Below are positions 18,313 to 26,700 of a stretch of DNA of 46,485 bases, piece after piece (within the stretch, counting starts at the first letter, position 1; the number at the start of each line of letters is the position of its first letter). Under the pieces are notes generated by a model. The model was not told where the DNA came from. It made no database searches and worked only from the letters and a program-made list of their open reading frames with translations. The DNA comes from Reyranella massiliensis 521. Lineage in GTDB: Bacteria > Pseudomonadota > Alphaproteobacteria > Reyranellales > Reyranellaceae. Location: the NCBI GenBank assembly GCA_945860205.1, contig CAMARK010000030.1, positions 1 to 46,485 on the forward strand, written 5' to 3'. The translations under genes and the position numbers were made by a program.

Positions 18313-19089
18313 TTAGCGGAACACGTCCTTGCGCTGGCGGACCTCGGCGAACACCGCCGTGGGATCGCCGCCGGCCATGCCGACCGCAGCCTGTACGGCC
18401 GGCACGTCGACACGCAGGAACGGGTTGGTGGCCTTCTCCTCGCCGAGCAGCGACGGCACCGTGGCCTCGCCGCGGGCGCGGGCGGCGTCGATGGAAGCCG
18501 CGCGCGCCATCAATGCCTTGTTGCCGGTCTCGATGGTCACGGCAAAGCGGGCGTTGGACTGGGTGTATTCGTGGGCGCAGTAGACGCGCATGTCGTCGGG
18601 CAGCGCGCGCAGGCGGCTGAGCGACGTCCAGAACTGCTGCGGCGTGCCCTCGAACATCCGCCCGCACCCCAGCGCGAAGATCGTGTCGCCGCAGAACAGC
18701 GCCTGCTGGTCGCGGAAGGCATAGGCGATGTGGCCACTGGTGTGACCCGGGATGAAGAAGACTTCCGCCTCGGCCTCGCCGAAACGGTAGCGGTCGCCGT
18801 CGTCGACCTCGACGTCGATGCCGGGAATGCGCGCCCGGTCACGGCGGGGACCGACGATGGTGCAGCCGGTCGCTTCCTTGATCTCGAGGTTGCCGCCGAC
18901 GTGATCGCCATGATGATGGGTATTGAGGATATGGGTGATCTTCCAGCGGCGTTTTTCCGCCTCGGCCAGGATCGGCCCGGCCACCGCCGGGTCGACGACC
19001 GCGACCGCCCCGCTCTGGGGCTCCCGCATCAACCACACGTAATTGTCACTCAGGACCGGGATTCGGACGATGTCTAGTGTTGTGCTCAT
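18313..19089 (-). CDS. gloB: Hydroxyacylglutathione hydrolase (glyoxalase II)
   Basis: Binuclear-zinc metallo-beta-lactamase-fold enzyme that hydrolyses S-lactoylglutathione to lactate and glutathione. The metal motif is THHHGDHVGG; PGHTSGHIAY and FCGDTIFALGCGRMFEG are typical of glyoxalase II, and CAHEYTQSNARFA plus the C-terminal NPFLR glutathione-binding region are present. Length 258 aa from ATG 19089 (MSTTLDIVRIP); an in-frame ATG 9 nt upstream is possible. Divergent from the methyltransferase gene across 73 nt. Confidence 0.95.
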   Translation of the reverse strand: MSTTLDIVRIPVLSDNYVWLMREPQSGAVAVVDPAVAGPILAEAEKRRWKITHILNTHHHGDHVGGNLEIKEATGCTIVGPRRDRARIPGIDVEVDDGDRYRFGEAEAEVFFIPGHTSGHIAYAFRDQQALFCGDTIFALGCGRMFEGTPQQFWTSLSRLRALPDDMRVYCAHEYTQSNARFAVTIETGNKALMARAASIDAARARGEATVPSLLGEEKATNPFLRVDVPAVQAAVGMAGGDPTAVFAEVRQRKDVFR

Positions 19090-19162
19090 GATGCGCAACG
19101 CTAGCAGAGCTGGCCTGCACGGGCCATGGTCGCGAGCGTCCGATTTCTGCTAGGATTGACGC

Positions 19163-19951
19163 ATGTGGAGCGACGTCCTCGACCTTGAGGAATTCTACGG
19201 CAGCACGCTTGGCCAGACCACGGCGCGGTTGCTGCGCGCCCGGCTGCGCGAAGTGTGGCCGAGCGTTCGCGGCGAGATCGTGCTGGGGCTGGGCTATGCC
19301 ACGCCGCTGCTGCGGCCGTTCGTCGAGGAAGCCCAGCGCACGCTTGCCTTCATGCCGGCCCAGCAAGGCGTCACGCGCTGGCCGCGCGAGGGCCGCAACC
19401 TTTCGGCCCTGGTCGACGAGGTGGACCTGCCGCTGCCCGACCGTTCGGTCGACCGCGTGCTGCTGGTCCATGCCGTGGAATGCACCGAGCAGGTGCGGCC
19501 TCTGCTGCGCGAGATCTGGCGGGTGATGGCCGACGGCGGCCGCCTGATCGTGGTGGCGCCGACACGCGCCGGCTTATGGTCGCAGATCGACCGCTCGCCC
19601 TTCTACCAGGGCCATCCCTATTCCACCGGCCAGCTCGCCACGCTGCTGCGTGCCAACATGTTCGCGCCGCTGCGCCAGACGCGCGCCCTCTACATGCCGC
19701 CGACCCGCTCGCGGCTGGCCATGCGCATGGCGCCCGCGTTCGAGCGCTTCGGCCAGCGCTGGCTCGGCCGCTTCGCCGGCGTCAGCGTGATCGAGTCCGG
19801 CAAGCAGCTCTACGCCGGCATCGCCGAACGGGCGCAGAACCAGCCGGTCGCCGCCATGCGGCCGAAGCTGCGCATCGCCACGTCGCGCGACACCCCCCGC
19901 AGCGCGGGCGCCGCACGCAATGCCGGGGACGGCGAAGCCCCCGCCTCCTGA
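19163..19951 (+). CDS. Class I SAM-dependent methyltransferase
   Basis: A 262-aa Methyltransf_11-like protein. The SAM loop is degenerate (IVLGLGYATPL), followed by the acidic DLPLPDRSVDRVLLVHAVECTE and the motif EIWRVMADGGRLIVVAPTRAGLWS. The gloB-methyltransferase divergent pair recurs in Alphaproteobacteria, but the substrate is unknown. The C-terminal ~40 residues are low-complexity Ala/Arg-rich. It is followed at 17 nt by the dehydrogenase gene. Confidence 0.85.
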   Translation: MWSDVLDLEEFYGSTLGQTTARLLRARLREVWPSVRGEIVLGLGYATPLLRPFVEEAQRTLAFMPAQQGVTRWPREGRNLSALVDEVDLPLPDRSVDRVLLVHAVECTEQVRPLLREIWRVMADGGRLIVVAPTRAGLWSQIDRSPFYQGHPYSTGQLATLLRANMFAPLRQTRALYMPPTRSRLAMRMAPAFERFGQRWLGRFAGVSVIESGKQLYAGIAERAQNQPVAAMRPKLRIATSRDTPRSAGAARNAGDGEAPAS

Positions 19952-19968
19952 CCTTCGGAAACAACGAC

Positions 19969-20901
19969 ATGTCACTTTCTCCGCGCGTCATCGCGCTGCT
20001 CGGTTTTGGCGAAGCGGGCTCGGCCATCGCCCGCGGTCTCTGTGCCGAACGTGGATGGCGCGGCCCGTCAAAGCCCGGAGACAACGCGCCACGCCGCGTG
20101 ATCGCCATCGACACCGCCCTCGACAAAGACGCGCGGGGCACGGCATTGGGCAAGACCGCGCGCGGCCTCGATGTGGCGATCGAAGGCACCTATACCGAGG
20201 CGCTGCGCGAAGCCGACCTGGTGATCTGTGCCGTCCAGGGCGAGTTCGCCCGCGATGCCGCCGCCGCCGCCGCACCGCTCCTGAAGAAGGGTGCGCACTA
20301 CCTCGATCTCTGCACCATCACCGGCAAGATGTCGGACGAGGATCGCGCCGAGATCGACAAGGGCGCCGGCCGCTACATCGACATCGCCGTCATGGGCGGC
20401 TTCTTCAGCCAGGGCATCAAGGCCCCCATGCTGGTGGCGGGCGAAGACGCGGGCGACATGGTGGCATGGATGAACGCCAACGGCTTCGTCGCCACGCTGC
20501 TGGGCCCGAAGCCCGGCAGCGCGTCGTCGGTCAAGATGCTGCGCAGCACGCTGGTCAAGGGCATCGAGGCGCTGGGTGTCGAAGCGCTGGTGACGGCCAA
20601 GCGCCAGGGCATCCTCGAGGAGGTGCTGGGCTGCCTGGGCGATGCCGACGCGCAGACCTTGCGCGGCTTCATCACCATGCTGGTGCGGACGCACGTCGTG
20701 CATGCGCATCGCCGCTGGGAAGAGATGGGCCTGGTGGCGCAGACTCTGCGCGAGACCGGCGTCGATCCCCTGATGACCGAAGCCATCGAGCGCAGCCACC
20801 GCCGCACCGTCGACGCCCATATCGCGCCGGCCGACGGACAGGTGCCGAGCCTCGACGAGGCATTGGAGATTCTGTCGGAGAAGGTCGTCCGTGGCGTCTG
20901 A
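19969..20901 (+). CDS. NAD(P)-dependent dehydrogenase, 6-phosphogluconate-dehydrogenase-like with DUF1932 domain
   Basis: A 310-aa beta-hydroxyacid-dehydrogenase relative. The Rossmann motif is ALLGFGEAGSAIARGL. The substrate/hinge region is AHYLDLCTITGKMSDED...IDIAVMGGFFSQGIKAPMLVAG, and a C-terminal DUF1932 helical domain starts around SSVKMLRSTLVKGIEALGVEAL, which includes the catalytic-lysine equivalent. The substrate is unknown. It overlaps the following YbaK gene by 11 nt, so the two are probably co-translated. Confidence 0.87.
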   Translation: MSLSPRVIALLGFGEAGSAIARGLCAERGWRGPSKPGDNAPRRVIAIDTALDKDARGTALGKTARGLDVAIEGTYTEALREADLVICAVQGEFARDAAAAAAPLLKKGAHYLDLCTITGKMSDEDRAEIDKGAGRYIDIAVMGGFFSQGIKAPMLVAGEDAGDMVAWMNANGFVATLLGPKPGSASSVKMLRSTLVKGIEALGVEALVTAKRQGILEEVLGCLGDADAQTLRGFITMLVRTHVVHAHRRWEEMGLVAQTLRETGVDPLMTEAIERSHRRTVDAHIAPADGQVPSLDEALEILSEKVVRGV

Positions 20902-21394
20902 TGTTTTCGCCACGTCGGTATTCGATCGCCTCGTCGCCCTGCTGACGGAAGCCAAGGCGACGTTCCGCGTCATCGAGCACGCGGCGGAGGGCAAATCTGC
21001 CGAGATCAGCGTCATCCGCGGCAACCGGCCCGACCAGGCCGCCAAGGCCATGGTGCTCGACGTGCGTGGTGGCGGCGGTGGCCGGCGCCATGTGCTGGCC
21101 ATCCTGCCGGGCAGCCGCAAGCTCGACTTCACCGCGGTGGCGACCTTGTTCGAGGCGCGCAAGTGCGGCTTCGCCTCGCCGGAGACGGCGCAGGAGCTGA
21201 CCGGCTGCGCGATGGGGGCGGTGCCGCCCTTTGCGCTCAACCCCGCCCTCACCATCGTGGTCGAAGAGGACCTGCTCGCCAACGAGACGCTCTTTTTCAA
21301 TGCCGGCCGGCTCGACCGCTCGATGGAACTCGATACCCGCGATTGGCTCGCCGTCGCGCAGCCCCGCGTGGCGAAGATCGCCGCCAAGGCCTGA
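20891..21394 (+). CDS. YbaK/EbsC-family aminoacyl-tRNA deacylase
   Basis: A 167-aa YbaK-like domain (editing of mischarged Cys- or Ala-tRNAs). Features: FRVIEHAAEGKSAEISVIRGNRPDQAAKAMVLDV (conserved acidic and Lys residues), HVLAILPGSRKLDFTAVATLFEARKCGFASPE, TGCAMGAVPPFAL and the terminal ELDTRDWLAVAQP. It starts with GTG 20891 inside the end of the preceding dehydrogenase gene. The exact tRNA target (Pro, Ala or other) cannot be told. Confidence 0.88.
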   Translation: MASDVFATSVFDRLVALLTEAKATFRVIEHAAEGKSAEISVIRGNRPDQAAKAMVLDVRGGGGGRRHVLAILPGSRKLDFTAVATLFEARKCGFASPETAQELTGCAMGAVPPFALNPALTIVVEEDLLANETLFFNAGRLDRSMELDTRDWLAVAQPRVAKIAAKA

Positions 21395-21398
21395 CACC

Positions 21399-21842
21399 GT
21401 GGTCGAGTGGCGCTTTCGCAACGCGACGGAGGAGGACTTCGAACCGCTGCTGGCGATCCGCATCGACGTGATGCGCGAGCATCTGGAGCGCGTGTTCCGC
21501 TACAAGCCCTCGCGCGCGCGTCGCATTTTTCGCGAGCATTTCGCGGAGCCTGGCCTGCGCGCAATCACGATCGGCGATGAGCTCGTCGGCTGCGTGGGTT
21601 TCCGCAAGGGCGATGGTGAAATCAAGCTCGACTCGTTCTATCTCGACCGCCGCCTGCACGGTGGCGGGCTGGGCTCGAAGATCCTGAAGGTGCTGCTGGC
21701 CGAAGCCGATGCAGCGGGTCTTCCCGTTCGCCTGGAAGTCCTGACCGGCAGCAAGGCCGACCGCTTCTATCTCCGCCACGGCTTCGCGAAGCTCAAGGAA
21801 GACGAGATCGAGGGCCACTATGAAAGACCCCCTTCTTCATAG
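21399..21842 (+). CDS. GNAT-family N-acetyltransferase
   Basis: A 147-aa GNAT, starting at GTG 21399 (VVEWRFRNATEEDFEPLL) just 5 nt after the YbaK gene. Strand blocks: RAITIGDELVGCVGF, then LDSFYLDRRLHGGGLGSKILKVLLAEA with the G-x-G acetyl-CoA loop, then RLEVLTGSKADRFYLRHGF. The substrate is unknown. It ends tail to tail with metW (6-nt gap). The upstream frame to 21231 is only a shadow of the YbaK gene. Confidence 0.85.
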   Translation: MVEWRFRNATEEDFEPLLAIRIDVMREHLERVFRYKPSRARRIFREHFAEPGLRAITIGDELVGCVGFRKGDGEIKLDSFYLDRRLHGGGLGSKILKVLLAEADAAGLPVRLEVLTGSKADRFYLRHGFAKLKEDEIEGHYERPPSS

Positions 21843-21848
21843 GAGCGA

Positions 21849-22451
21849 TCAATCCCGCCGCAGCATGAACACCGCCTGTTCGCCGAACAGGTTGGCGAGC
21901 GGCGGCGGCATGCGGATCGGGCGGCTCTTGCTGTTGAGCACGATGGCGCGCTCGATGCGCACGCCCATGTCGCGGCAGAGGGCGCGGAAGTCGTCGATGC
22001 TGCAGAGATGGATGTTGGGCGTGTCGTACCATTTGTAGGGCAACGACGTGGTTTGCGGCATGCGGCCGCCGAACACCATCCTGAGCCGCACCTGCCAGTG
22101 CGCGAAGTTGGGGAACGACACGATCGCCCGCTTGCCGACCCGCAGCATCTGCAACAGCACCTCGCGCGGCTCTCGCGTGGCCTGCAGCGTCTGGCCGAGG
22201 ATCACGTAGTCGAAGGCGGCGTCGGGATAGGCCCGCAGATCGGCATCGGCATCGCCCTGGATGACCGACAGGCCGTTGGCGACGCAGGCGTTCACGCCGG
22301 CCTGGCTGAGCTCCATGCCGCGCGCATCGACCCGCTTGAAGTTCACAAGATAGGCCAGCAGCGCGCCGTCGCCGCAGCCGATATCGAGCGCGCGGGTGTC
22401 GGGCGCCACCATGTCGGCGATGAGCTGAAGGTCGACGCGGATCGACGTCAC
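21849..22451 (-). CDS. metW: Methionine biosynthesis protein MetW
   Basis: A 200-aa methyltransferase-fold protein. The SAM motif is [15 protein letters not shown], followed by [24 protein letters not shown] and [17 protein letters not shown], all characteristic of MetW, a partner of MetX in homoserine acylation in proteobacteria. GTG 22451 overlaps the metX stop as GTGA (22448-22451), fixing the start. Same operon and same riboswitch control as metX. Confidence 0.94.
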   Translation of the reverse strand: MTSIRVDLQLIADMVAPDTRALDIGCGDGALLAYLVNFKRVDARGMELSQAGVNACVANGLSVIQGDADADLRAYPDAAFDYVILGQTLQATREPREVLLQMLRVGKRAIVSFPNFAHWQVRLRMVFGGRMPQTTSLPYKWYDTPNIHLCSIDDFRALCRDMGVRIERAIVLNSKSRPIRMPPPLANLFGEQAVFMLRRD

Positions 22452-23617
22452 GACAAGTCCTTGAGGCCACGCACGGCGGCCGCGCCCTTGAGGAAGCCGC
22501 TCAGCGTGCGGAACATCTCGGGCTCGTCGAGCAGGAAGGCGTCGTGGCCCTTGTCGCTCGCGACCTCGACGAACGACACGTTGGCCGCCGCCGCGTTCAG
22601 CGCATGGACGATCTCGCGGCTCTCGCGCGTCGGGAACAGCCAGTCGCTGGTGAAGGACATCAGGCAGAAGCGCGTCGCCGATTTGCGGAACGCGTTGGCC
22701 AGCACGCCGCCATGGGCGCCGGCGAGATCGAAATAGTCCATCGCCCGGGTGATGTAGAGATAGCTGTTGGCGTCGAAGCGATCGACGAAGGTCGAACCCT
22801 GATGGCGCAGATAGCTCTCGACCTGGAAATCGGCATCGAAGCCGAAGCCCAGCGCATTGCGGTCCTGCAGGGCGCGGCCGAACTTGCGCTGCAGCGCCTG
22901 CTCCGAAAGATAGGTGATGTGCGCGGTCATGCGCGCGACCGCGAGGCCACGCGCCGGCACCGTCTGGTGCAGGCGATAGTCGCCGCCCTTCCATTCGGGA
23001 TCGGCCATGATCGCCTGGCGGCCGACCTCGTGGAACGCGATGTTCTGGGCCGAGTGGTGCGCGGCGCAGGCGATCGGCACGGCCGAGAAGACACGCTTGG
23101 GATAGGTCGCGGCCCATTCCAGCACCTGCATGCCGCCCATCGACCCGCCGATGACGCAGAAAAGATCGGGGATGCCGAGATGATCGAGCAGGGCTGCCTG
23201 GGCGCGCACCATGTCGCCAATGGTCACCACCGGGAAACGCAGGTTCCAGGGCTGGCCGGTCGAGGCCTCGCGCGCCAGCGGACCGGTCGTCCCCATGCAG
23301 TGGCCCAGCACATTCACGCAAATGATGAAGTAACGCGCCGGATCCAGGACCTTGCCCGGTCCGACCAGGCTGTCCCACCAACCTTCCTTGCCCGTCACCG
23401 GATGCCGCTCGGCGACGAACTGGTCGCAGGAGAGCGGGTGGCAGACCAGGACCGCATTGGTCTTGTCGGCGTTCAGCGTGCCGTAGGTCTGATAGGCGAC
23501 GCGATAAGGGCCGAGATCGACGCCACAGTCGAGACGCAACGGCCGCCCGTCGCCCAGGACCGCGTGGCGGCATTGGGCGAGCGCCATTTGCTCGGCGTCG
23601 GTCAGATCCTGGAGCAA
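22448..23617 (-). CDS. metX: Homoserine O-acyltransferase MetX
   Basis: Alpha/beta-hydrolase-fold enzyme activating homoserine in methionine synthesis. Visible: [26 protein letters not shown], the oxyanion stretch [13 protein letters not shown] (usual form is GGCxGS/TTGP), the nucleophile in [14 protein letters not shown], and the catalytic Asp/His in SFTSDWLFP and [11 protein letters not shown]. The start is uncertain: TTG 23617 follows GGAGAGG closely, TTG 23629 abuts the terminator, and ATG 23587 lacks a Shine-Dalgarno. Expression should be governed by the SAM-II riboswitch and terminator just upstream. Acetyl versus succinyl specificity is not settled here. Confidence 0.92.
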   Translation of the reverse strand: MLQDLTDAEQMALAQCRHAVLGDGRPLRLDCGVDLGPYRVAYQTYGTLNADKTNAVLVCHPLSCDQFVAERHPVTGKEGWWDSLVGPGKVLDPARYFIICVNVLGHCMGTTGPLAREASTGQPWNLRFPVVTIGDMVRAQAALLDHLGIPDLFCVIGGSMGGMQVLEWAATYPKRVFSAVPIACAAHHSAQNIAFHEVGRQAIMADPEWKGGDYRLHQTVPARGLAVARMTAHITYLSEQALQRKFGRALQDRNALGFGFDADFQVESYLRHQGSTFVDRFDANSYLYITRAMDYFDLAGAHGGVLANAFRKSATRFCLMSFTSDWLFPTRESREIVHALNAAAANVSFVEVASDKGHDAFLLDEPEMFRTLSGFLKGAAAVRGLKDLS

Positions 23618-23631
23618 CGTCCTCTCCAACG

Positions 23632-23666
23632 AAAAAAGCCCCCGACCTATGGCCGGGGGCTTTTTT
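23632..23666 (-). terminator. Intrinsic terminator in the metX leader (riboswitch expression platform)
   Basis: Near-perfect hairpin on either strand: A6-GCCCCCG-GCC-ATA-GGT-CGGGGGC-U6 as read on the minus strand. It sits between the SAM-II aptamer and the metX start, so on the minus strand it is best seen as an attenuator. Its 5' arm CCGGCC (23656-23651) can pair with the aptamer strand GGUCGG (23681-23676). It is also a valid terminator for plus-strand transcripts. Confidence 0.9.
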
Positions 23667-23675
23667 CAAAGCTCT

Positions 23676-23734
23676 CCGACCTTTTAGCGAGGATTAACGT
23701 GGCCGCAAGCCGGTCGGCTCAAATTCCACGGACC
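23676..23734 (-). promoter_or_regulatory. SAM-II (SAM_alpha) riboswitch
   Basis: The minus-strand RNA shows the SAM-II H-type pseudoknot. P1 is CGUGG (23730-23726) with CCACG (23702-23698). Loop 1 holds AAUUUGAGCC. P2 is CCGACC (23717-23712) with GGUCGG (23681-23676). The conserved strings ACGUUAA and UCGCUAAAAGG lie between. This class senses S-adenosylmethionine and typically precedes metA/metX in Alphaproteobacteria, as here. A terminator follows directly, so SAM binding should lower metXW transcription. Confidence 0.93.
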
Positions 23735-23737
23735 ACA

Positions 23738-23766
23738 TTTATACGGACCTCGCCGCACGGGTGCAA
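23738..23766 (-). promoter_or_regulatory. Sigma-70-type promoter of metXW
   Basis: On the minus strand TTGCAC (23766-23761), a 17-nt spacer, then TATAAA (23743-23738). Transcription would start near 23733, only 3-4 nt before the riboswitch P1 stem, so the aptamer forms at the very 5' end of the RNA. Confidence 0.75.
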
Positions 23767-23843
23767 GCAGCTTCAAGCTTGTTTGCCTTTACGCGATGTG
23801 GCTGAACGTAGTATCGCCGCTGCGCACAGGAATTACCGACCTT

Positions 23844-24695
23844 ATGAACGCACCCACTCTCGACAATTTGCGGCAAGAAATCGACGCCATCGACGGCGAA
23901 CTTCACGGCCTGATCGGCCGGCGTGCCGACGTGGTGAGCCGGATCGCGGGGACCAAGCCGGCCGGCGGGCTGGCGCTGCGGCCAGGCCGCGAGGCCCTGG
24001 TCATGCGCAAGCGCCTGGCGACCCACCAGGGTCCCTTCCCCGTGGCTGCCGTCTTTCGCATGTGGCGCGAGATGATGTGCGCGCTCACCCTGATGCAGAC
24101 GCCGGGACTGAAGATCGCCATCTGCCGGCCGGCCGAGCAGCCCGGCTACTGGGACCTCGCGCGCGATCACTTCGGCTGCCAGATCCCCTTTGTCGCCCAC
24201 GACACGCCGGCCCAGGTGCTGGCCGCGGTGCGTAGCGGCCCGACGACGCTGGGCATCGTGCCGGCCCCCATCGAATCCGATGTCGCCCCGTGGTGGCCGT
24301 TGCTCGCCGGCGGCGATGCGACCTTGCCGAACATCGTGGCCCGCCTGCCCTTCCTCGGCATGCCCAATGCTCGCGCGCGCGGCATCTCGGCCCTCGTGCT
24401 CGCCCGCATGGAGCCCGAGGAAAGCGGCGACGATCGCGCCCTCATCGCGCTGGAAACGCCGGCCGGGCTCAGCCGCGACCGCATTGCCGGCGGCCTGGTC
24501 AAGGTCGGGCTGCCGGGCTTCACATCGGTGCTGGACCAGGTTGTCGACGGTGTGCATCACTATCTCATCGAACTGCCGGGCGTGATCGTCGATGGCGACC
24601 TGCGACTGCGCGAACTCGGAGAGGCCTTGGGACTGAAGAGCGGCCGTGTCGCCGCGATCGGTGCCTATGCCGTTCCGTCCGATCTTCGGCTCTGA
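23844..24695 (+). CDS. AroQ-type chorismate mutase with degenerate prephenate-dehydratase/ACT-like C-terminus
   Basis: A 283-aa protein. Residues ~1-80 are an AroQ chorismate mutase helix bundle (LDNLRQEIDAIDGELHGLIGRRADVVSRI, a Lys in GTKPAGG, GREALV, ending MCALTLMQ). Residues ~85-200 resemble the periplasmic-binding-like fold of prephenate dehydratase (TTLGIVPAPIESD), but I find no TRF catalytic motif. Residues ~205-270 look ACT-like (ALIALETPAGLSRDRIAGGLV...YLIELPG). So it should make prephenate but probably not phenylpyruvate; the tail may be regulatory. ATG 23844 follows weak upstream context. First gene of a CM-hisC-tyrC operon. Confidence 0.87.
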   Translation: MNAPTLDNLRQEIDAIDGELHGLIGRRADVVSRIAGTKPAGGLALRPGREALVMRKRLATHQGPFPVAAVFRMWREMMCALTLMQTPGLKIAICRPAEQPGYWDLARDHFGCQIPFVAHDTPAQVLAAVRSGPTTLGIVPAPIESDVAPWWPLLAGGDATLPNIVARLPFLGMPNARARGISALVLARMEPEESGDDRALIALETPAGLSRDRIAGGLVKVGLPGFTSVLDQVVDGVHHYLIELPGVIVDGDLRLRELGEALGLKSGRVAAIGAYAVPSDLRL

Positions 24696-24730
24696 GGGCG
24701 TGCGGCCCTGACCACTTACAGGAGACTGCC

Positions 24731-25819
24731 ATGACCGCGCTCACCCCGCGTCCGGGCATCATGAAGATCGCGCCTTACGTGCCGGGCAAGGACTCGGTCG
24801 AGGGCAAGGAGACCATCGCCAAGCTGTCGTCCAACGAGGGCGCGCTGGGGCCAAGCCCCAAGGCAATGGCGGCCTACGCCAAGGCGGCGGCCGAGCTGCA
24901 CCGCTATCCCGACGGCAACGCCGAGAAGCTGCGCAAGGCAATCGGCCGCCACTATGGCCTCGACCCGGCGCGCATCGTCTGCGGCGCGGGCTCCGACGAA
25001 CTGCTCAATCTGCTGGTCCGCGCCTACTGCGGCCCCGGCGACGAGCTGCTCCACAGCGAGTTCGGCTTCCTGATGTACGCCATCAATGCGCTGGGCGTCG
25101 GCGCCACGCCGGTTGCGGCCAAGGCCAAGGATTTCGGCAGCGACGTCGATGCCCTGCTGGCGGCGGTGACGCCCAAGACGCGCATCGTCTGCCTCGCCAA
25201 CCCGAACAATCCGACCGGCACCTACACCACCAAGGACGAGGTGCGCCGCCTGCATGCCGGCCTGCCCAGGAACGTGCTGCTGGTGATCGATGCGGCCTAT
25301 GCCGAGTATGTGAGCCGCAACGACTACGAATCGGGCGTCGAGCTGGTCGACCAGGCCGAGAACGTCGTGATGACCCGCACCTTCTCCAAGATCTACGGGC
25401 TGGGCGGCCTCAGGCTGGGCTGGATGTACGCCCCGGCCGGCATCGTCGATGTCATGAGCCGGCTGCGCCAACCGTTCAACGTCAACCTGCCGGCGCAGAT
25501 CGCCGGCATCGCGGCGATGGAGGACATCGCCCACACCGACGCCAGCCGCACCAACAACGACATCTGGCTGCCCTGGCTCAGCACTGAGCTCGCCAAGCTT
25601 GGCCTGAAGCCGCTGCCCAGCGTCGGCAACTTCCTGCTGGTGGGCTTCGGCTCCAGGGAACGCGCGGCGGCCGCCAACGACTGGATGATGAACGACGGGC
25701 TGATCCCGCGCATGGTCGCGGGCTATGGCCTGCCCGAGCATTTGCGCATCACCATCGGCACCGAGAGCGAAGTGAAAGTGGTGCGCGATTCGCTCGCCAG
25801 GTTCGTGGCCGCCAAATGA
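24731..25819 (+). CDS. hisC: Histidinol-phosphate/aromatic aminotransferase HisC
   Basis: A 362-aa PLP-dependent class I/II aminotransferase. Features: KLSSNEGALGPSPKAMAAY, CGAGSDELLNLLVRAYC, CLANPNNPTGTY, the PLP-lysine segment TRTFSKIYGLGGLRLGWMYAP and the C-terminal LRITIGTESE with its substrate Arg. Between chorismate mutase and TyrC it probably serves in Tyr/Phe transamination as well as histidinol phosphate. ATG 24731 is preceded by AGGAGACTGCC. Its stop overlaps the tyrC start as ATGA. Confidence 0.94.
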   Translation: MTALTPRPGIMKIAPYVPGKDSVEGKETIAKLSSNEGALGPSPKAMAAYAKAAAELHRYPDGNAEKLRKAIGRHYGLDPARIVCGAGSDELLNLLVRAYCGPGDELLHSEFGFLMYAINALGVGATPVAAKAKDFGSDVDALLAAVTPKTRIVCLANPNNPTGTYTTKDEVRRLHAGLPRNVLLVIDAAYAEYVSRNDYESGVELVDQAENVVMTRTFSKIYGLGGLRLGWMYAPAGIVDVMSRLRQPFNVNLPAQIAGIAAMEDIAHTDASRTNNDIWLPWLSTELAKLGLKPLPSVGNFLLVGFGSRERAAAANDWMMNDGLIPRMVAGYGLPEHLRITIGTESEVKVVRDSLARFVAAK

Positions 25820-26700
25820 GCAAACCAATGTTTGAGAAGATCGCGCTGATCGGCATCGGCCTGATCGGCGGCTCGATCGCGCTCGAGGCGCGCAAGCGCG
25901 GCCTCGCCAAGTCCATCGTTGCGGCCACGCGCAGCCCCGAGACGGCGGCGCTGGCCAACAAGCTCAAGCTCGCCGACCATTGCGGCACCGATCTGGCCGC
26001 GGCCTGTGAGGATGCCGATCTGGTGATCGTCTGCACGCCGGTCGGTGCCTGCGGCGAAGCTGCCCGCCTGATCGCGCCCAGCCTGAAGCCCGGCTGCATC
26101 GTCTCCGACGTCGGCTCGGTGAAGCAGGCGGTGATCGCCGCCATGCAGCCGCATCTTCCGGCAGGCGTGCATTTCGTGCCGGCCCATCCGGTGGCCGGCA
26201 CCGAGAATTCCGGACCCGAGGCCGCCTTGCTCGATCTGTTCGAAGGCCGCTGGACCATCCTGACACCGCTGCCCGACAGCGATGCCGGGGCCGTGGCCAA
26301 GCTCGAAGCGTTCTGGAAGGCGCTGGGCAGCTCGATCGGAAACATCGATCCTGCCGATCACGACCGCATCCTCGCCATCACGTCCCATCTGCCGCATCTC
26401 ATCGCCTACACCATCGTCGGCACAGCCGACGACCTGGCCGGACATCTCAACAGCGAGGTGTTGCGCTTCGCCGCCGGCGGCTTCCGCGACTTCACACGCA
26501 TTGCCGCGTCCGATCCCACGATGTGGCGCGACGTGTTCCTGAACAACCGCGAGGCCGTGCTCGAAGTGCTCCAGCGCTTCCAGGAGGACCTCTTCTACCT
26601 GCAGCGCGCCATCCGCTGGGGCGAGGGCGACAAACTGTTCGACCTGTTCACGCGCACGCGCGAGATCCGCCGCGCGCTGATCCACCTCAACCAGGCGTGA
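25816..26700 (+). CDS. tyrC: Prephenate/arogenate (cyclohexadienyl) dehydrogenase
   Basis: A 294-aa TyrA-family dehydrogenase for tyrosine synthesis. The NAD motif is ALIGIGLIGGSIALEARKRG; VIVCTPVGA, SDVGSVKQAVI, FVPAHPVAGTENSGPEAA and the catalytic-His region DHDRILAITSHLPHLIAY are all present. ATG 25816 overlaps the hisC stop. Specificity for prephenate or arogenate cannot be fixed from sequence alone, but a separate TyrC next to HisC is usual in this class. Confidence 0.93.
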   Translation: MSKPMFEKIALIGIGLIGGSIALEARKRGLAKSIVAATRSPETAALANKLKLADHCGTDLAAACEDADLVIVCTPVGACGEAARLIAPSLKPGCIVSDVGSVKQAVIAAMQPHLPAGVHFVPAHPVAGTENSGPEAALLDLFEGRWTILTPLPDSDAGAVAKLEAFWKALGSSIGNIDPADHDRILAITSHLPHLIAYTIVGTADDLAGHLNSEVLRFAAGGFRDFTRIAASDPTMWRDVFLNNREAVLEVLQRFQEDLFYLQRAIRWGEGDKLFDLFTRTREIRRALIHLNQA

